Shown here one piece after another: positions 34,880 to 43,945 of a stretch of 64,000 nucleotides of DNA. The position numbers and the translations under genes are program-made. The stretch lies in NCBI GenBank assembly GCA_964651435.1, contig CAZYVU010000013.1:13565-77564 (forward strand). The letters are read 5' to 3'. Numbering within the stretch: position 1 is the stretch's first letter; every line of letters begins with the position of its first letter. Under the pieces are notes generated by a model. That model did no database searches and was not told the DNA's origin. It was given only the letters and a program-made list of their open reading frames with translations. Source of the stretch: CAZYVU01 sp964651435 (GTDB taxonomy: Bacteria; Desulfobacterota; Syntrophorhabdia; Syntrophorhabdales; CAYQXL01).

Positions 34880-34897
34880 GAAGAAAGAAGACAACGG

Positions 34898-34928
34898 GGG
34901 CAGGACGAATCGACCGTTCGTCCTGCCC
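34898..34928 (+). other. 12-bp perfect hairpin after atpE
   Basis: GGGCAGGACGAA (34898-34909) and TTCGTCCTGCCC (34917-34928) with a seven-base loop, 18 bases after the atpE stop. There is no T run behind it, so it may be an RNA-stabilising or pausing hairpin rather than a classic terminator. Confidence 0.6.
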
Positions 34929-34929
34929 T

Positions 34930-35340
34930 GATACTCAACAAATCGACGCTGCGTGCGCAGTCCTTACGGCTCTACGGTTCTGTGTGGCTGAGGGAGGCGG
35001 GTAAGCGGCACTCGTGGTTTCGGCACTTTCACATCCTACTACATACAGATTAGACAGGCACGGCTAAGATTACCGGATGGTGGGGTACGGATCTGAAGAC
35101 CTTCCCTTGTAGTCTGAGCGGGTGCGGAACTAAAGGCACCCATAGAGAGACGGCTCATGGCTGGGAGGTTCCGGCCGGGGGAGTTAGGCCCCGGCGGAAT
35201 AGGCACTGGGCCGCTCTGGAACTTGTTCGCCGTCAGGGCCGTCGCCGGGCTGGGCTGCGCCGGAGGCATGGGGACTGGGCCACAGGCTGCAAGAGGGCGT
35301 TAGCGGACCGGACGTCTACTGAAGAAAATAGAGAATGGGC
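34930..35340. other. GC-rich intergenic segment with several hairpins, possible structured RNA
   Basis: About 410 bases without a credible gene. A 76-codon minus-strand frame at 35039-35269 has no recognisable domain and no start signal. Inverted repeats lie close together: AGAC/GTCT at 35097-35115; GGGTGC/GCACCC at 35120-35141, enclosed by GAGC/GCTC (35116-35156); and GCCGGGG/CCCCGGC at 35174-35195. The pattern suggests a folded RNA, more likely on the minus strand. I could not match it to tmRNA, RNase P, 6S RNA or a riboswitch. An omega-RNA/HEARO remnant of an IscB-type element is one untested idea. Confidence 0.3.
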
Positions 35341-35357
35341 TGGTGATCCGATAAGGG

Positions 35358-35395
35358 AACAAAAAACCCCGCCGTATATAGCGGGGTTTTTTGTT
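35358..35395. terminator. Bidirectional terminator
   Basis: A perfect 15-base inverted repeat, AACAAAAAACCCCGC and its complement, around an eight-base CGTATATA loop. It has T-runs on both strands and so can end both the EF-hand gene transcript (minus) and any plus-strand RNA from the preceding intergenic segment. Confidence 0.92.
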
Positions 35396-35423
35396 GGATA
35401 TCGTAGCCGTTGGTGAAAGGCTC

Positions 35424-36068
35424 TTACTTGACAGCCTGAAACTCGGTCTGATCCAGGGCGCCGTCGGCGTTCTTATCGAACTTCTTGAAGGCTTCGGGCG
35501 AGACGTTGATGAAGACAACCGTCAATTCCTCGATGGTGATCTTGCCGTCCTTGTTGGCATCGACGTCGCCAAAGTTCTTGCCTTTTTTGGCGGTCGGTTT
35601 GTCCTTCTTCTCCACCGGTGCGGGTGCAGCTTTCTCCTTCTTGGCAGGCTTAGCCGATGCAATCTTGGTAATTACCAGGCCTTCCTTTTTGCCGTACTTC
35701 ACTGCGACCTTGTCGCCCACTTTCATCTGCTCTATGCTCTTGTACCCCTTCAGGGTGGGCTTTGTGGTATCAACGGTTATCGGCTCCTTGGCCCCCTTAA
35801 CGGTGAGGGTCTGGGCCATGTTGTCGATGTTGGTGATGAGACCGATAAATCCGGAGGGCATCTTCGGTTTTGGCTTTTCAGCAGGCTTCTCTTCCTTCTT
35901 CTCGTCCGGTGCGGGGGCTGCGGGTTTTTCCGCCGGTGCCGGAGCCGCCTTCTCTGCTGCCGCCTTCTCTGCTGTGGGTTTTTCGGCCGGTTTCGCCTGC
36001 GCAAAGGCCATGGACACAAAAGCAAAACTGATCAAGAGAACAAACGCTGCCAACCAAGGTCTTTTCAT
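35424..36068 (-). CDS. Secreted EF-hand protein with Lys/Pro/Ala-rich linker
   Basis: A 214-residue exported protein. A signal peptide (about residues 1-24, ending AFAQA) is followed by a low-complexity linker of PAEKP/AAEKA repeats (about 25-75), a small beta-rich domain (about 78-135, GFIGLITNIDNMAQTLTVKG onwards), a second Lys/Pro/Ala-rich linker and two EF-hand loops (DVDANKDGKITIEEL and DKNADGALDQTEF). It is likely to bind Ca2+ outside the cytoplasm; its biological role is unknown. I place the start at the ATG at 36068, nine bases after GGAGG, not the TTG upstream. It is transcribed alone and ends at the bidirectional terminator. Confidence 0.82.
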   Translation of the reverse strand: MKRPWLAAFVLLISFAFVSMAFAQAKPAEKPTAEKAAAEKAAPAPAEKPAAPAPDEKKEEKPAEKPKPKMPSGFIGLITNIDNMAQTLTVKGAKEPITVDTTKPTLKGYKSIEQMKVGDKVAVKYGKKEGLVITKIASAKPAKKEKAAPAPVEKKDKPTAKKGKNFGDVDANKDGKITIEELTVVFINVSPEAFKKFDKNADGALDQTEFQAVK

Positions 36069-36187
36069 TGGTGCCAACCTCCTTCAAATAGGGTTTTTGT
36101 GTTGGAACTGTTGAGTAATGTTCATACATTTGGAGGCTGATGTCAAGACCTTTTGAAGGCAGGGTGATAGGGGCGAGGGTACGCAAT

Positions 36188-37588
36188 TCAGGGTTGGGGA
36201 GAAGGGGAGGCGGGGCCTACCAGACCACCGTTTGAGCGGAGTTTTCCCCTCTTTTCTTCGTACATGAGCCTGTCGGCGTGAGCCATGAGCTCGTCGAGGG
36301 ATGAGGGGTGTTCGGGGTCATACCTTGCCGTACCGACGCTGAGGGATAGGGTGAAGTCTTTACGGTCCCTTTTGTTGTAGCGGTCGAGGTGGGCGCGCAG
36401 CCGCGTGAGGAGAATATGCCCTGTCTCGAGGGCCGTGTTCACGGCGAGAACGGCGAATTCATCGCCGCCGATGCGACCGATGACGTCGGATTGACGAAAG
36501 GTGTCCTTGAGGGTATAGGCTATCTCTTTGAGTGCCCTGTCGCCCTGTCGGTGGCCGAGGCTGTCGTTGATGTCCTTCATGTTGTCGGCGTCAGCAAAAA
36601 AGAGAAGCAGGGTTTGATTGGTCCTTGCTGCCAGCTTGATTTGCTGGTCGGCAAGGGCAAAGAAGCCCCTCCTATTATAAAGGCCCGTCAGGTCATCGAG
36701 AAGAGACATCTTGCGAAGCCTCCGTTCGAGTTGCTTCCTCTCCCTGATGTCTCTGGTAAACACAAGGGTTGCCGGGTCTCCCTTATAGAGTATTGTTGTC
36801 GCCGATGCTTCCGTCTCGAAGGAGCTCCCATCCCTTCTCAGGCTTCTCACTTCGTAGTGGGACGGGACGGGCTCCCCGCTAAGCCTTCTCTCGTTAGCTT
36901 CGATGACCTTGCTTCTGTCGTCGGGATGGATAAGAAGCGCCATGGGCTCGCCGATGATGTCATGGGTGCTTTCGTAGCCGCACATCTCCGCCATCCGTTT
37001 GTTCACGTAGACGTACCTGCCGTGCTGTACGATCTTTACGCCGTCATTGCAAAACTCTATGGCTGTCCTGTAACGCTCCTCACTCTCCCGCAGGGCATCC
37101 TCGGCACGCTTGCGGTCGGTGATGTCCTGGAGGACGCAATGGGTCTGCTTAAAGGCGCCTTGACCGTCATAGCCTATCCTTCCGTCAAAGGACGCAATGA
37201 CCATGGAGCCATCCTTCCTTACCATTTCAAACTCTATGCCGTGAATCTCCCCTTGGGCCTTAAAGCGTGGAAAGTTTTCACGAAAGCGGTCTATGTGGCG
37301 GGGGGATAAAAAACTGCCGAACCACCTGCCGATGACCTCTTCGCGGGTGTATCCGAAAAGGTCTAACCAGGCCTGATTGATCTCGAGCAGGCAGCCCTCG
37401 GCGTCCAAGGATTGGTAACCTACGGGCGCCTGCTCATAGAGAAGGCGAAAGCGCTCCTCTGCCCGGGCCAGCGCACCGATAAGCTTTCCGTGTTCCTTTT
37501 CGAGGATGGCCAGGTCGGCAAGGCGTTTCCTGAGCGCAGTGAGCTCCTGAATGAGCTGCTCTTTAGTTTTACTTCTATCACTCATCAT
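36188..37588 (-). CDS. PAS-PAS-GGDEF diguanylate cyclase
   Basis: A 466-residue protein from the ATG at 37588 (a second ATG follows directly). A short coiled coil (about residues 5-45) precedes two PAS domains (about 46-170 and 175-295) and a GGDEF domain with GGDEF at 374-378 and an RQSD I-site five residues before. No membrane segment is seen. The open frame runs on upstream into the TonB-receptor gene on the other strand, but those codons look non-coding. It is divergent from the TonB/YfiR operon and may belong to the same regulatory theme. Confidence 0.84.
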   Translation of the reverse strand: MMSDRSKTKEQLIQELTALRKRLADLAILEKEHGKLIGALARAEERFRLLYEQAPVGYQSLDAEGCLLEINQAWLDLFGYTREEVIGRWFGSFLSPRHIDRFRENFPRFKAQGEIHGIEFEMVRKDGSMVIASFDGRIGYDGQGAFKQTHCVLQDITDRKRAEDALRESEERYRTAIEFCNDGVKIVQHGRYVYVNKRMAEMCGYESTHDIIGEPMALLIHPDDRSKVIEANERRLSGEPVPSHYEVRSLRRDGSSFETEASATTILYKGDPATLVFTRDIRERKQLERRLRKMSLLDDLTGLYNRRGFFALADQQIKLAARTNQTLLLFFADADNMKDINDSLGHRQGDRALKEIAYTLKDTFRQSDVIGRIGGDEFAVLAVNTALETGHILLTRLRAHLDRYNKRDRKDFTLSLSVGTARYDPEHPSSLDELMAHADRLMYEEKRGKLRSNGGLVGPASPSPQP

Positions 37589-37889
37589 AGGGATCTTTGA
37601 AGACCTTTTCGATGTCCGGCACTTCTTGCTTGAAGCGTTTACTCCATTGTCATATTCGGACAAAAACTTGTCAACAGAATTCTTGCGGGTGCCGCGCCAA
37701 GAATACCCTTTGCGCCCCCATGACAGCGCATAACGGGCCGATGACAAAGGAAAATTTCTTATGGACAAAGCCCTGGTCATCAGATAATATTGATTTGCAG
37801 ACCGAAAGAATCGAAACGCCCTAATAGTGCAATGAGAGCATATCACTGAGCTGTGCCGCAGGAGCGACACGCTGAGAAGGGGGCTTGCC
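37589..37889. other. Divergent intergenic region before the TonB/YfiR operon
   Basis: About 300 bases between divergent genes. A weak plus-strand promoter (TGGACA at 37762-37767, TAATAT at 37785-37790, 17-base spacer) is possible. I find no cobalamin box and no c-di-GMP (GEMM) riboswitch signature here. The GTG at 37890 has a GAAGGGGGC ribosome binding site. Confidence 0.35.
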
Positions 37890-39902
37890 GTGCCTGCTGT
37901 ACCGTTTTCTGTTATTGCTTTTCTGCTGGCTTTTTTGATAGCCCTCTGCACTCCGGCCTTTGCCGGCGATGACGGGCGGGGCTCGCCGGCCGATCTCACC
38001 GAGCTCACCCTGGAGGAGCTCATGGAAGTCCCTGTGGCGACGGTGTACGGGGCGTCGCGTTACGCGCAGGAGACCCTCGAAGCGCCCGCATCGGTCACCA
38101 TCATTACTGCTCGTGAGATACGGCAGTACGGATACCGAACCCTGTCGGAGATTCTCCAGAGCGTTCCGGGCTTTTATGCCGGCTATGACAGGAATTATGA
38201 CTATTTAGGCATTCGGGGCTTCTCGCGGCCCGGAGACTACAACTCCCGGTTTCTTCTCATCGTGGACGGTCACAAGCAGAACGATAACGTCTATGAGTCG
38301 GCCTCCATCGGAAACGAATTTGTCCCCGACATAGATCTTATAGACCGCATGGAGGTCATTCGGGGGCCCGCCTCATCGCTTTACGGAACAAACGCCTTTC
38401 TCGGTGTCATCAACATCGTAACAAGAAAGGCCCAGGACTATGGAGGGGTAGAACTGTCCGGGGCGGCGGGCAGCTATGACTCATACAAGGGACGCATCAC
38501 ATATGGGGACAGGTTCAAGAACGGATTGGAGGTCGTTGCTTCAGCGTCGTACTCTGACAGCAAGGGGCAGAGCCTGTACTTTGGGGAGTACGACGGGCCG
38601 TTGACCCATTTTGGCCGGGCCGATGGTTGTGACTACGAAAAGTACAGTCAATTCTTTTCCACTCTCAAATACAGGGGCATTACCCTTCAAGGCGCTTACA
38701 ACTCGCGGGAAAAAGGGATTCCTACGGGGTCATACGGCACTGCGTTCAATACGCAGCAGAACCGTACCACTGACGAGGCGGGCTATGTGGACCTCCGATA
38801 CGACAAAGATTTTGGAGAGAACACCAACATTATGGCCAGGGCCTACTACAGCTACTACGGTTACGAGGGGAAATACGTCTACGACGGTCCGCCGGCGCTG
38901 ATCAACAGGGACTCGGCAACGGGCAAGTGGTGGGGAACGGAGCTCAAGCTGACGCGGCGGTTTTTCGAGCATCACAAGGTCACCGTGGGAGGAGAATTTC
39001 AGGACAACTTCCTGCAGAAGCAGAAGAACTACGATGAGCAGCCCTACGCGCTTCGGCTCAACGACAAGGGTAGGTCCTACGTATATGCGCTCTATCTGCA
39101 GGACGAGTTTTCCGTCCTCAAGAATCTTCTCCTTAACGTCGGGGTCAGATACGATTACTACGAGACCTTCGGAGGGACCACCAATCCCAGAGCTGCCCTG
39201 ATCTACCGGCCCTTTGAGAAAATGGCAATGAAGTTCATTTTTGGACAGGCCTTCCGAGCCCCCAACATCTATGAGCTTTATTACGACGACGGGGGTATCG
39301 CTCAAAAGGCAAACCCCTATCTGAAACCGGAAGAGATTACCACCTACGAGGTGGTACTGGAGCAGTACGTGAAGAACTACCGCCTGTCGCTGGGAGGTTT
39401 CTACTATCAGATACAGGATCTTATAAGCCAGCAGCTTGATCCGAAGGATGGCCTTCTCGTTTTCCGGAATATTGACGAGGTGACGTCGAAGGGCCTCGAA
39501 TTCCAGGCCGAGGGGCAGTGGCGGAACGGCTTTTCCGGCCGCTTCAGCTACTCTTACCAGGAGGCGGAGATAGACGGTGTGGGATCGCTTCTCACCAACT
39601 CCCCGAAGCACCTTCTCAAGGTGAATGTTGCCATCCCCGTTGTGGGGGAAAAGCTTTCGACGGGTGTTGAAATGCTCTATACGAGCGGCAGGAAGACAAT
39701 GGACGGGAGCTATACGGGCGGCTACACGACGGCAAACGTGACCCTCCTGAGCCGAAACCTGCTGCCCAACCTTGAGCTGTCCGGGACGATTTACAACCTT
39801 CTGAACAAGAAGTACAGCGATCCGGCCGGTGGAGAGCTCCGGCAAAAGGCATTAGAACAAAACGGAACGACCTTTAGGGTAAAGTGTACATACAGATTTT
39901 GA
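37890..39902 (+). CDS. TonB-dependent outer-membrane receptor
   Basis: A 670-residue receptor. It has a signal peptide (about residues 1-28, ending TPAFAG), a TonB-box-like region (ELTLEELMEVPVATVYG), a plug domain (about 55-165, with SVPGFYAGYDRNYDYLGIRGF and RGPASSLYGTNAFLGVINIVT) and a 22-strand barrel ending in the terminal aromatic TYRF. It is of the BtuB/FepA type and imports a large or chelated nutrient; the substrate is unknown. Downstream, YfiR and CHASE8/HD-GYP genes are co-directional, and TonB receptors next to YfiR-type regulators recur in bacteria. A GTG start is used. Confidence 0.9.
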   Translation: MPAVPFSVIAFLLAFLIALCTPAFAGDDGRGSPADLTELTLEELMEVPVATVYGASRYAQETLEAPASVTIITAREIRQYGYRTLSEILQSVPGFYAGYDRNYDYLGIRGFSRPGDYNSRFLLIVDGHKQNDNVYESASIGNEFVPDIDLIDRMEVIRGPASSLYGTNAFLGVINIVTRKAQDYGGVELSGAAGSYDSYKGRITYGDRFKNGLEVVASASYSDSKGQSLYFGEYDGPLTHFGRADGCDYEKYSQFFSTLKYRGITLQGAYNSREKGIPTGSYGTAFNTQQNRTTDEAGYVDLRYDKDFGENTNIMARAYYSYYGYEGKYVYDGPPALINRDSATGKWWGTELKLTRRFFEHHKVTVGGEFQDNFLQKQKNYDEQPYALRLNDKGRSYVYALYLQDEFSVLKNLLLNVGVRYDYYETFGGTTNPRAALIYRPFEKMAMKFIFGQAFRAPNIYELYYDDGGIAQKANPYLKPEEITTYEVVLEQYVKNYRLSLGGFYYQIQDLISQQLDPKDGLLVFRNIDEVTSKGLEFQAEGQWRNGFSGRFSYSYQEAEIDGVGSLLTNSPKHLLKVNVAIPVVGEKLSTGVEMLYTSGRKTMDGSYTGGYTTANVTLLSRNLLPNLELSGTIYNLLNKKYSDPAGGELRQKALEQNGTTFRVKCTYRF

Positions 39903-39933
39903 AGGACGATGGAAATAGCGTGGCGATAATCTC

Positions 39934-40515
39934 GTGAAGGAAGCGAACCGACATAGGGACAAGCGTGGGCGCAAGCACCTGCTGCCGCCTGCCCTGTCAT
40001 TGCTGCTGGCGGCGTTTGTTCTGCTGTCCCTGGCCCCTTGCCTGTATGGCCAGCAGCGGCAACAGAAGGAGTACGATGTAAAGGCCGCCTTCATCTTCAA
40101 TTTCATCAAGTTCGTCCAGTGGCCGGAGGAAGACGACATACCGGGGTGGCGGTTCTGTGTTGTAGGAACGGACCGGTTCGGTGCAGCCATCGATGATCTC
40201 AGCCGCAAGACGGTGAAAGAGAAAAAGATAACGGTGAAGCGGGAAGAATCGGTGGCCGCCCTTAAGCATTGTCATGTCCTTTTTATCGGGTCGTCGGAAT
40301 GGCAGAGGCTCAAGTCTATCTTGACCGGCGTGCGGGAGTACCGCGTGCTGACTGTCGGCGACACGGAGGATTTTGCCCACCGGGGCGTAATGATCAACTT
40401 TTATCTGGAGGAGGGGAAGGTGCGTTTCGAAATCAACATGGATGCCGTACGAAGGGCCAATCTCAAGATAGACTCCAAGCTCCTGAGGCTGGCCAGGATC
40501 ATCCAGGGACAGTAG
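39934..40515 (+). CDS. YfiR-family periplasmic regulator (DUF4154)
   Basis: A 193-residue protein with a basic N-terminus, a signal peptide or anchor (about residues 17-38) and a YfiR/DUF4154 domain: KAAFIFNFIKFVQWP, FCVVGTDRFG, HVLFIGSSEW and the GVMINFYLEEGKVRFEINMDAVRRANLKIDSKLLRLA block. In Pseudomonas, YfiR binds the periplasmic CHASE8 domain of the cyclase YfiN and silences it. The next gene encodes a CHASE8 domain fused to HD-GYP, so a comparable control of a phosphodiesterase is inferred. The start is a GTG; gaps to both neighbours are short. Confidence 0.86.
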   Translation: MKEANRHRDKRGRKHLLPPALSLLLAAFVLLSLAPCLYGQQRQQKEYDVKAAFIFNFIKFVQWPEEDDIPGWRFCVVGTDRFGAAIDDLSRKTVKEKKITVKREESVAALKHCHVLFIGSSEWQRLKSILTGVREYRVLTVGDTEDFAHRGVMINFYLEEGKVRFEINMDAVRRANLKIDSKLLRLARIIQGQ

Positions 40516-40524
40516 GGGGTCTGC

Positions 40525-41889
40525 TTGAGGAAGGCCGCCACCCTACCGCTCAAGAAAAGGCTTATCCGCCTGAGCCTGCTGTCGACGGTGACAGCACTTG
40601 TCGTTGCCAGCACGCTCTTAATGTATGGTGAATTCGTTGCCACCAAGAGTGCCCTCATAGAAGACTTGGGGGCCTTGGCCAACAGCACGGGCGCAAGCTG
40701 TACTGCCGCCCTGACATTTCAGGACAGGAGAAGTGCCGAGGAGATCCTTGGCGCCCTGAGGGGGATTTCCCACATCGAGTCAGCCACGCTTTTCGATAAG
40801 GATGGGGATGTGTTTGCTTCCTATGTGCGGAGGAATGGACAGGGCAATCCTGTTCCCCTGACGGGGCCGCACCGCCAATACTCCTTTCAGGCGGGCAAGA
40901 TGACCTATGCCCAAAGTGTCGTCCTCGACGGAGAGAGAATAGGAACCATTTCCCTGCAATCGGGCCTATCCGGGTTTTACAGGCATCTGGCATTTCGCGC
41001 CCTCATCCTCCTTCTGTCCATCATCGTTTCAGCGGCTGTCGCTTATCTGATCATATCCCGGCTGCAAAAGGTCGTCACGGGGCCCGTTATTTCGCTATCC
41101 GGGCTTATGGATGCCGTTTCGCGGGACAGGGACTACTCGGTGAGGGCGATAAGGGAGACGAACGACGAGATTGGGAGCCTTGTGACGGGGTTCAACGAGA
41201 TGCTGGCGCAAATTCAGGAGCGGGATGTGGAGCTCGAGGCACACAGAAAACACCTGGAGGGCATCGTTGCTGAACGGACCTCCCAACTCGCCGGCGCCTA
41301 CGAGAGGCTGCAACGTGCCCTCGACGAAATGGTTGAAACGATGGCCATCATCGTAGAGGTGAAGGACCCGTATACGGCGGGCCACCAGAAGCGGGTGGCC
41401 AAACTGGCAACGGCGCTGGCCGCTGAGATGGGTTTGAGCCCCCAGGAGCAAAACTCGATCCGCATTGCCTGTCTTCTCCACGACATCGGAAAGATACAGG
41501 TGCCCGCAGAGATTCTCAGCAAAGGGCGCAGCCTTACGGCCATGGAGCTGAACCTGGTAAGGGAGCATGCCCGGTCCGGGTACGAGATCCTGAGGGGAAT
41601 CCATTTTCCCTTCCCGGTGGCAGATACAATCCTGCAGCACCATGAAAGGATGGACGGATCGGGATACCCTGGGGGCCTCAGAGGGGAGCAAATCCAGTTG
41701 GGGGCCAGGATTCTGGCTGTGGCCGATGTTGTTGAGGCCATGGTATCCCATCGCCCGTATCGGGCGGCGCTGACGATGGAAGATGCGTTGCAGGAGATCG
41801 TCCGAAACCGGGGAAGGCTCTATGATGGCGCCGTGACCGACGCCTGCTTAAAACTGATTCAAGAGCGGGGGTTTTCATTTGAGCAATAG
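40525..41889 (+). CDS. CHASE8-HAMP-HD-GYP membrane phosphodiesterase
   Basis: A 454-residue membrane protein. Helix 1 lies at about residues 16-34. It is followed by an extracytoplasmic CHASE8-like sensor (ALANSTGASCTAALTFQDRRSAEEILGAL, then IESATLFDKDGDVFASY), helix 2 (about 153-172), a HAMP domain (to about 225), a coiled coil, and an HD-GYP domain with H319-D320 and GYP-type G380-Y381-P382. It would degrade c-di-GMP under control of the periplasmic signal, presumably by YfiR encoded just upstream. In the known YfiBNR system the same sensor drives a GGDEF cyclase. The start is a TTG at 40525, and the end overlaps the next gene by 11 bases. Confidence 0.85.
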   Translation: MRKAATLPLKKRLIRLSLLSTVTALVVASTLLMYGEFVATKSALIEDLGALANSTGASCTAALTFQDRRSAEEILGALRGISHIESATLFDKDGDVFASYVRRNGQGNPVPLTGPHRQYSFQAGKMTYAQSVVLDGERIGTISLQSGLSGFYRHLAFRALILLLSIIVSAAVAYLIISRLQKVVTGPVISLSGLMDAVSRDRDYSVRAIRETNDEIGSLVTGFNEMLAQIQERDVELEAHRKHLEGIVAERTSQLAGAYERLQRALDEMVETMAIIVEVKDPYTAGHQKRVAKLATALAAEMGLSPQEQNSIRIACLLHDIGKIQVPAEILSKGRSLTAMELNLVREHARSGYEILRGIHFPFPVADTILQHHERMDGSGYPGGLRGEQIQLGARILAVADVVEAMVSHRPYRAALTMEDALQEIVRNRGRLYDGAVTDACLKLIQERGFSFEQ

Positions 41890-43912
41890 CAATAAGAGGG
41901 CAGGGCCCAGGGAAGACGGGATGATGGCGGAAGGGGATGTGTCCTTGCGTCTTCTGATTGACGCGCTCAAGGAGCCGGTGGTGATCATTGACCGCAGGGG
42001 CACCATTCTGTTCTGCAACAAGGCGCTGGCGCTCGGTTTGGGCGGCTCTGTCGAGGGCCTGTCCAGCGCCTGCTTCTACGACCACCTTGGGCCCGATGAG
42101 GCGAGGCTCAGTAGAGAGCGGTACGCCGCCGTTGCCGCCAAAGGCGAAACCACCGATTTTGTAGTTGCCCGCGCGGACAGGGTCTACAACGAGCGCTGGC
42201 AGCCCGTTGTAGACGACGGGGGAGACGTATGCCAGATAGGCATCTATACCACGGACATTACGGAGCAGAAAGGGATGGAGGAGGCGCTCAAGAAGGGCGA
42301 GGAGAGGTACCGGACCCTCTTTGAAAACGCCAGCGACGGCGCTTTCCTCTTGAGAAATGGTGTCATCATCGACTGCAGCGCCCGCTCGCTGGGCATTTTT
42401 CGATGCACCAGGGACCAGATCGTGGGCCGGTCGCCCGGCCAACTGTCGCCACCCTTTCAACACGACGGAGGGAATTCCATGGTGAAGGTGTGCGAGAAGA
42501 TCGCCGCGGCCCTGGCCGACCGGCCCCAGTTTTTCGAATGGCGGCACCGACGGTACGACGGAACAACCTTTGACGCCGAGGTGAGCCTCAACAGCCTGGT
42601 CATCGACGGCGAAGCGCTGGTACAGGCCGTGGTGCGGGACATCAGCGCCAGAAAGGCGGCGGAAGGCCTCCTCAGGGAGTCGGAGGAGCGGTACCGCCTC
42701 ATTACCGAGAAGTCGACCGTTGGCGTCTACCTGCACCAGGAGGGTCTCTTTCGTTACGTGAACGGGGCCTTTGCCCGCCTCTTCGGGTATAGGCCGGAGG
42801 AAATAATCGACACGTACGGTCCCCTGGATTTCGTCGTCGCCGAGGACCAGCCCTTTGTCCTCGCCATGCTGGAGTCACGGATGTCCGGTGTGACGAGTGG
42901 CGATCACTACGAGTTCAGGGGGAGGCGAAAGGACGGCACCGTTATTCACCTGGAGATATTCGGTACCCTTCTCATGTATCAGGGCCGGCGTGCGATACAC
43001 GGTACCATCGTCGATATTACGGCCCGGAAGGAGGCCGAAAAGCAGGTAGCTGAGGAGAGGCAGAGGTTCTTGCGACTCTCCGAGCACGCCCCCTTCGGTC
43101 TTGCCATGCTTGACGCAGCAAACCGTTACACCTACGTCAACCCCAAATTCAAAGCGCTCTTCGGCTATTCGGTGGACGACATACCGGACGGAACAACCTG
43201 GCTTCTCAAGGCCTTTCCCGACAAAGCGGAGCGGCGACGGGCCGTTGCAGCCTGGCTCTCCGATTTGCGGGAGATAGGCGTCGGTGAATCAAGGTCCAGA
43301 GTCTTTACGGCCACCTGCAAGGACGGCACGGCAAAGGTCATCAACTTTATCCCTGTCAGGATAGGCTCGGGGGAAACGCTCATAAGCTGTGAGGACATAA
43401 CGGAGCGAAAGAGCCTGGAGCAGCGCTTGCGAAGAATGTCGGTCATGGACGAGCTGACGGGGCTCTACAACCGGCGCGGTTTTTTCTCCCTTGCCCAGCG
43501 CCAGCTTAAGCTGGCGGAGAGAGCGGGGGCGGAGATGATCCTCTTTTTTGCCGATCTGGACCGGATGAAGTGGATCAACGACACCTACGGCCATCAGGAA
43601 GGTGACCGCGCCCTCGTGGAAACGGCGTCGATACTTAAAGAAGCGTTTCGTGCAACGGATATCGTGGCACGGACGGGAGGGGACGAGTTTGCCATCCTGG
43701 CCATCCATGCGACCAGCAAGACCGCGGGCAGCCTCATAAAGCGCCTGGAACAACATCTTTCCGATTTTAACAGCGTCGGCAGCCGGCCCTATGTGCTGAC
43801 ATTGAGCACGGGCTTTGCCGTCTACGACCCTGTACATCCCTCTGCCCTCGACGACCTTATGGCGGAGGCGGACAAAGCCATGTACAAGGCCAAAGGGAGC
43901 AGACGCCGTTAG
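41879..43912 (+). CDS. Four-PAS diguanylate cyclase of the TonB/YfiR operon
   Basis: A 677-residue cytoplasmic protein counted from a TTG start at 41879; an ATG at 41921, after GGGAAGAC, is an alternative. Four PAS domains (about residues 18-135, 140-260, 265-390 and 395-510) are followed by a GGDEF domain with GGDEF at 600-604 and a RATD I-site upstream. It is translationally coupled to the CHASE8/HD-GYP gene, so synthesis and hydrolysis of c-di-GMP are encoded side by side. The last PAS resembles the first PAS of the cyclase at 11563-13575. It ends 33 bases from the convergent ArsA gene. Confidence 0.85.
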   Translation: MSNSNKRAGPREDGMMAEGDVSLRLLIDALKEPVVIIDRRGTILFCNKALALGLGGSVEGLSSACFYDHLGPDEARLSRERYAAVAAKGETTDFVVARADRVYNERWQPVVDDGGDVCQIGIYTTDITEQKGMEEALKKGEERYRTLFENASDGAFLLRNGVIIDCSARSLGIFRCTRDQIVGRSPGQLSPPFQHDGGNSMVKVCEKIAAALADRPQFFEWRHRRYDGTTFDAEVSLNSLVIDGEALVQAVVRDISARKAAEGLLRESEERYRLITEKSTVGVYLHQEGLFRYVNGAFARLFGYRPEEIIDTYGPLDFVVAEDQPFVLAMLESRMSGVTSGDHYEFRGRRKDGTVIHLEIFGTLLMYQGRRAIHGTIVDITARKEAEKQVAEERQRFLRLSEHAPFGLAMLDAANRYTYVNPKFKALFGYSVDDIPDGTTWLLKAFPDKAERRRAVAAWLSDLREIGVGESRSRVFTATCKDGTAKVINFIPVRIGSGETLISCEDITERKSLEQRLRRMSVMDELTGLYNRRGFFSLAQRQLKLAERAGAEMILFFADLDRMKWINDTYGHQEGDRALVETASILKEAFRATDIVARTGGDEFAILAIHATSKTAGSLIKRLEQHLSDFNSVGSRPYVLTLSTGFAVYDPVHPSALDDLMAEADKAMYKAKGSRRR

Positions 43913-43945
43913 GGCAAGGCAGGGGTTGACGGTCGCCACCCGCTC

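Noticed and set aside
34543..35004. Plus-strand frame overlapping atpE
   Set aside because: It is a different frame of atpE, rich in Arg/Ser/Cys, while atpE has clear subunit c sequence.
34930..35340. tmRNA, RNase P RNA or 6S RNA
   Set aside because: None of the strongly conserved core sequences of these RNAs could be recognised on either strand.
35391..36140. Plus-strand frames opposite the EF-hand gene
   Set aside because: The minus-strand gene has a signal peptide, EF-hand loops, ribosome site and terminator; the plus-strand translations are low-complexity mirrors of the Lys/Pro/Ala linkers.
37800..37889. Cobalamin or c-di-GMP riboswitch before the TonB receptor
   Set aside because: Neither the B12 box nor the GEMM core sequence could be found by eye.
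37589..38023. N-terminal extension of the PAS-GGDEF gene by 145 codons
   Set aside because: The extension overlaps the signal-peptide region of the TonB receptor on the other strand and has no domain or ribosome site; the ATG at 37588 fits the coiled-coil/PAS start.
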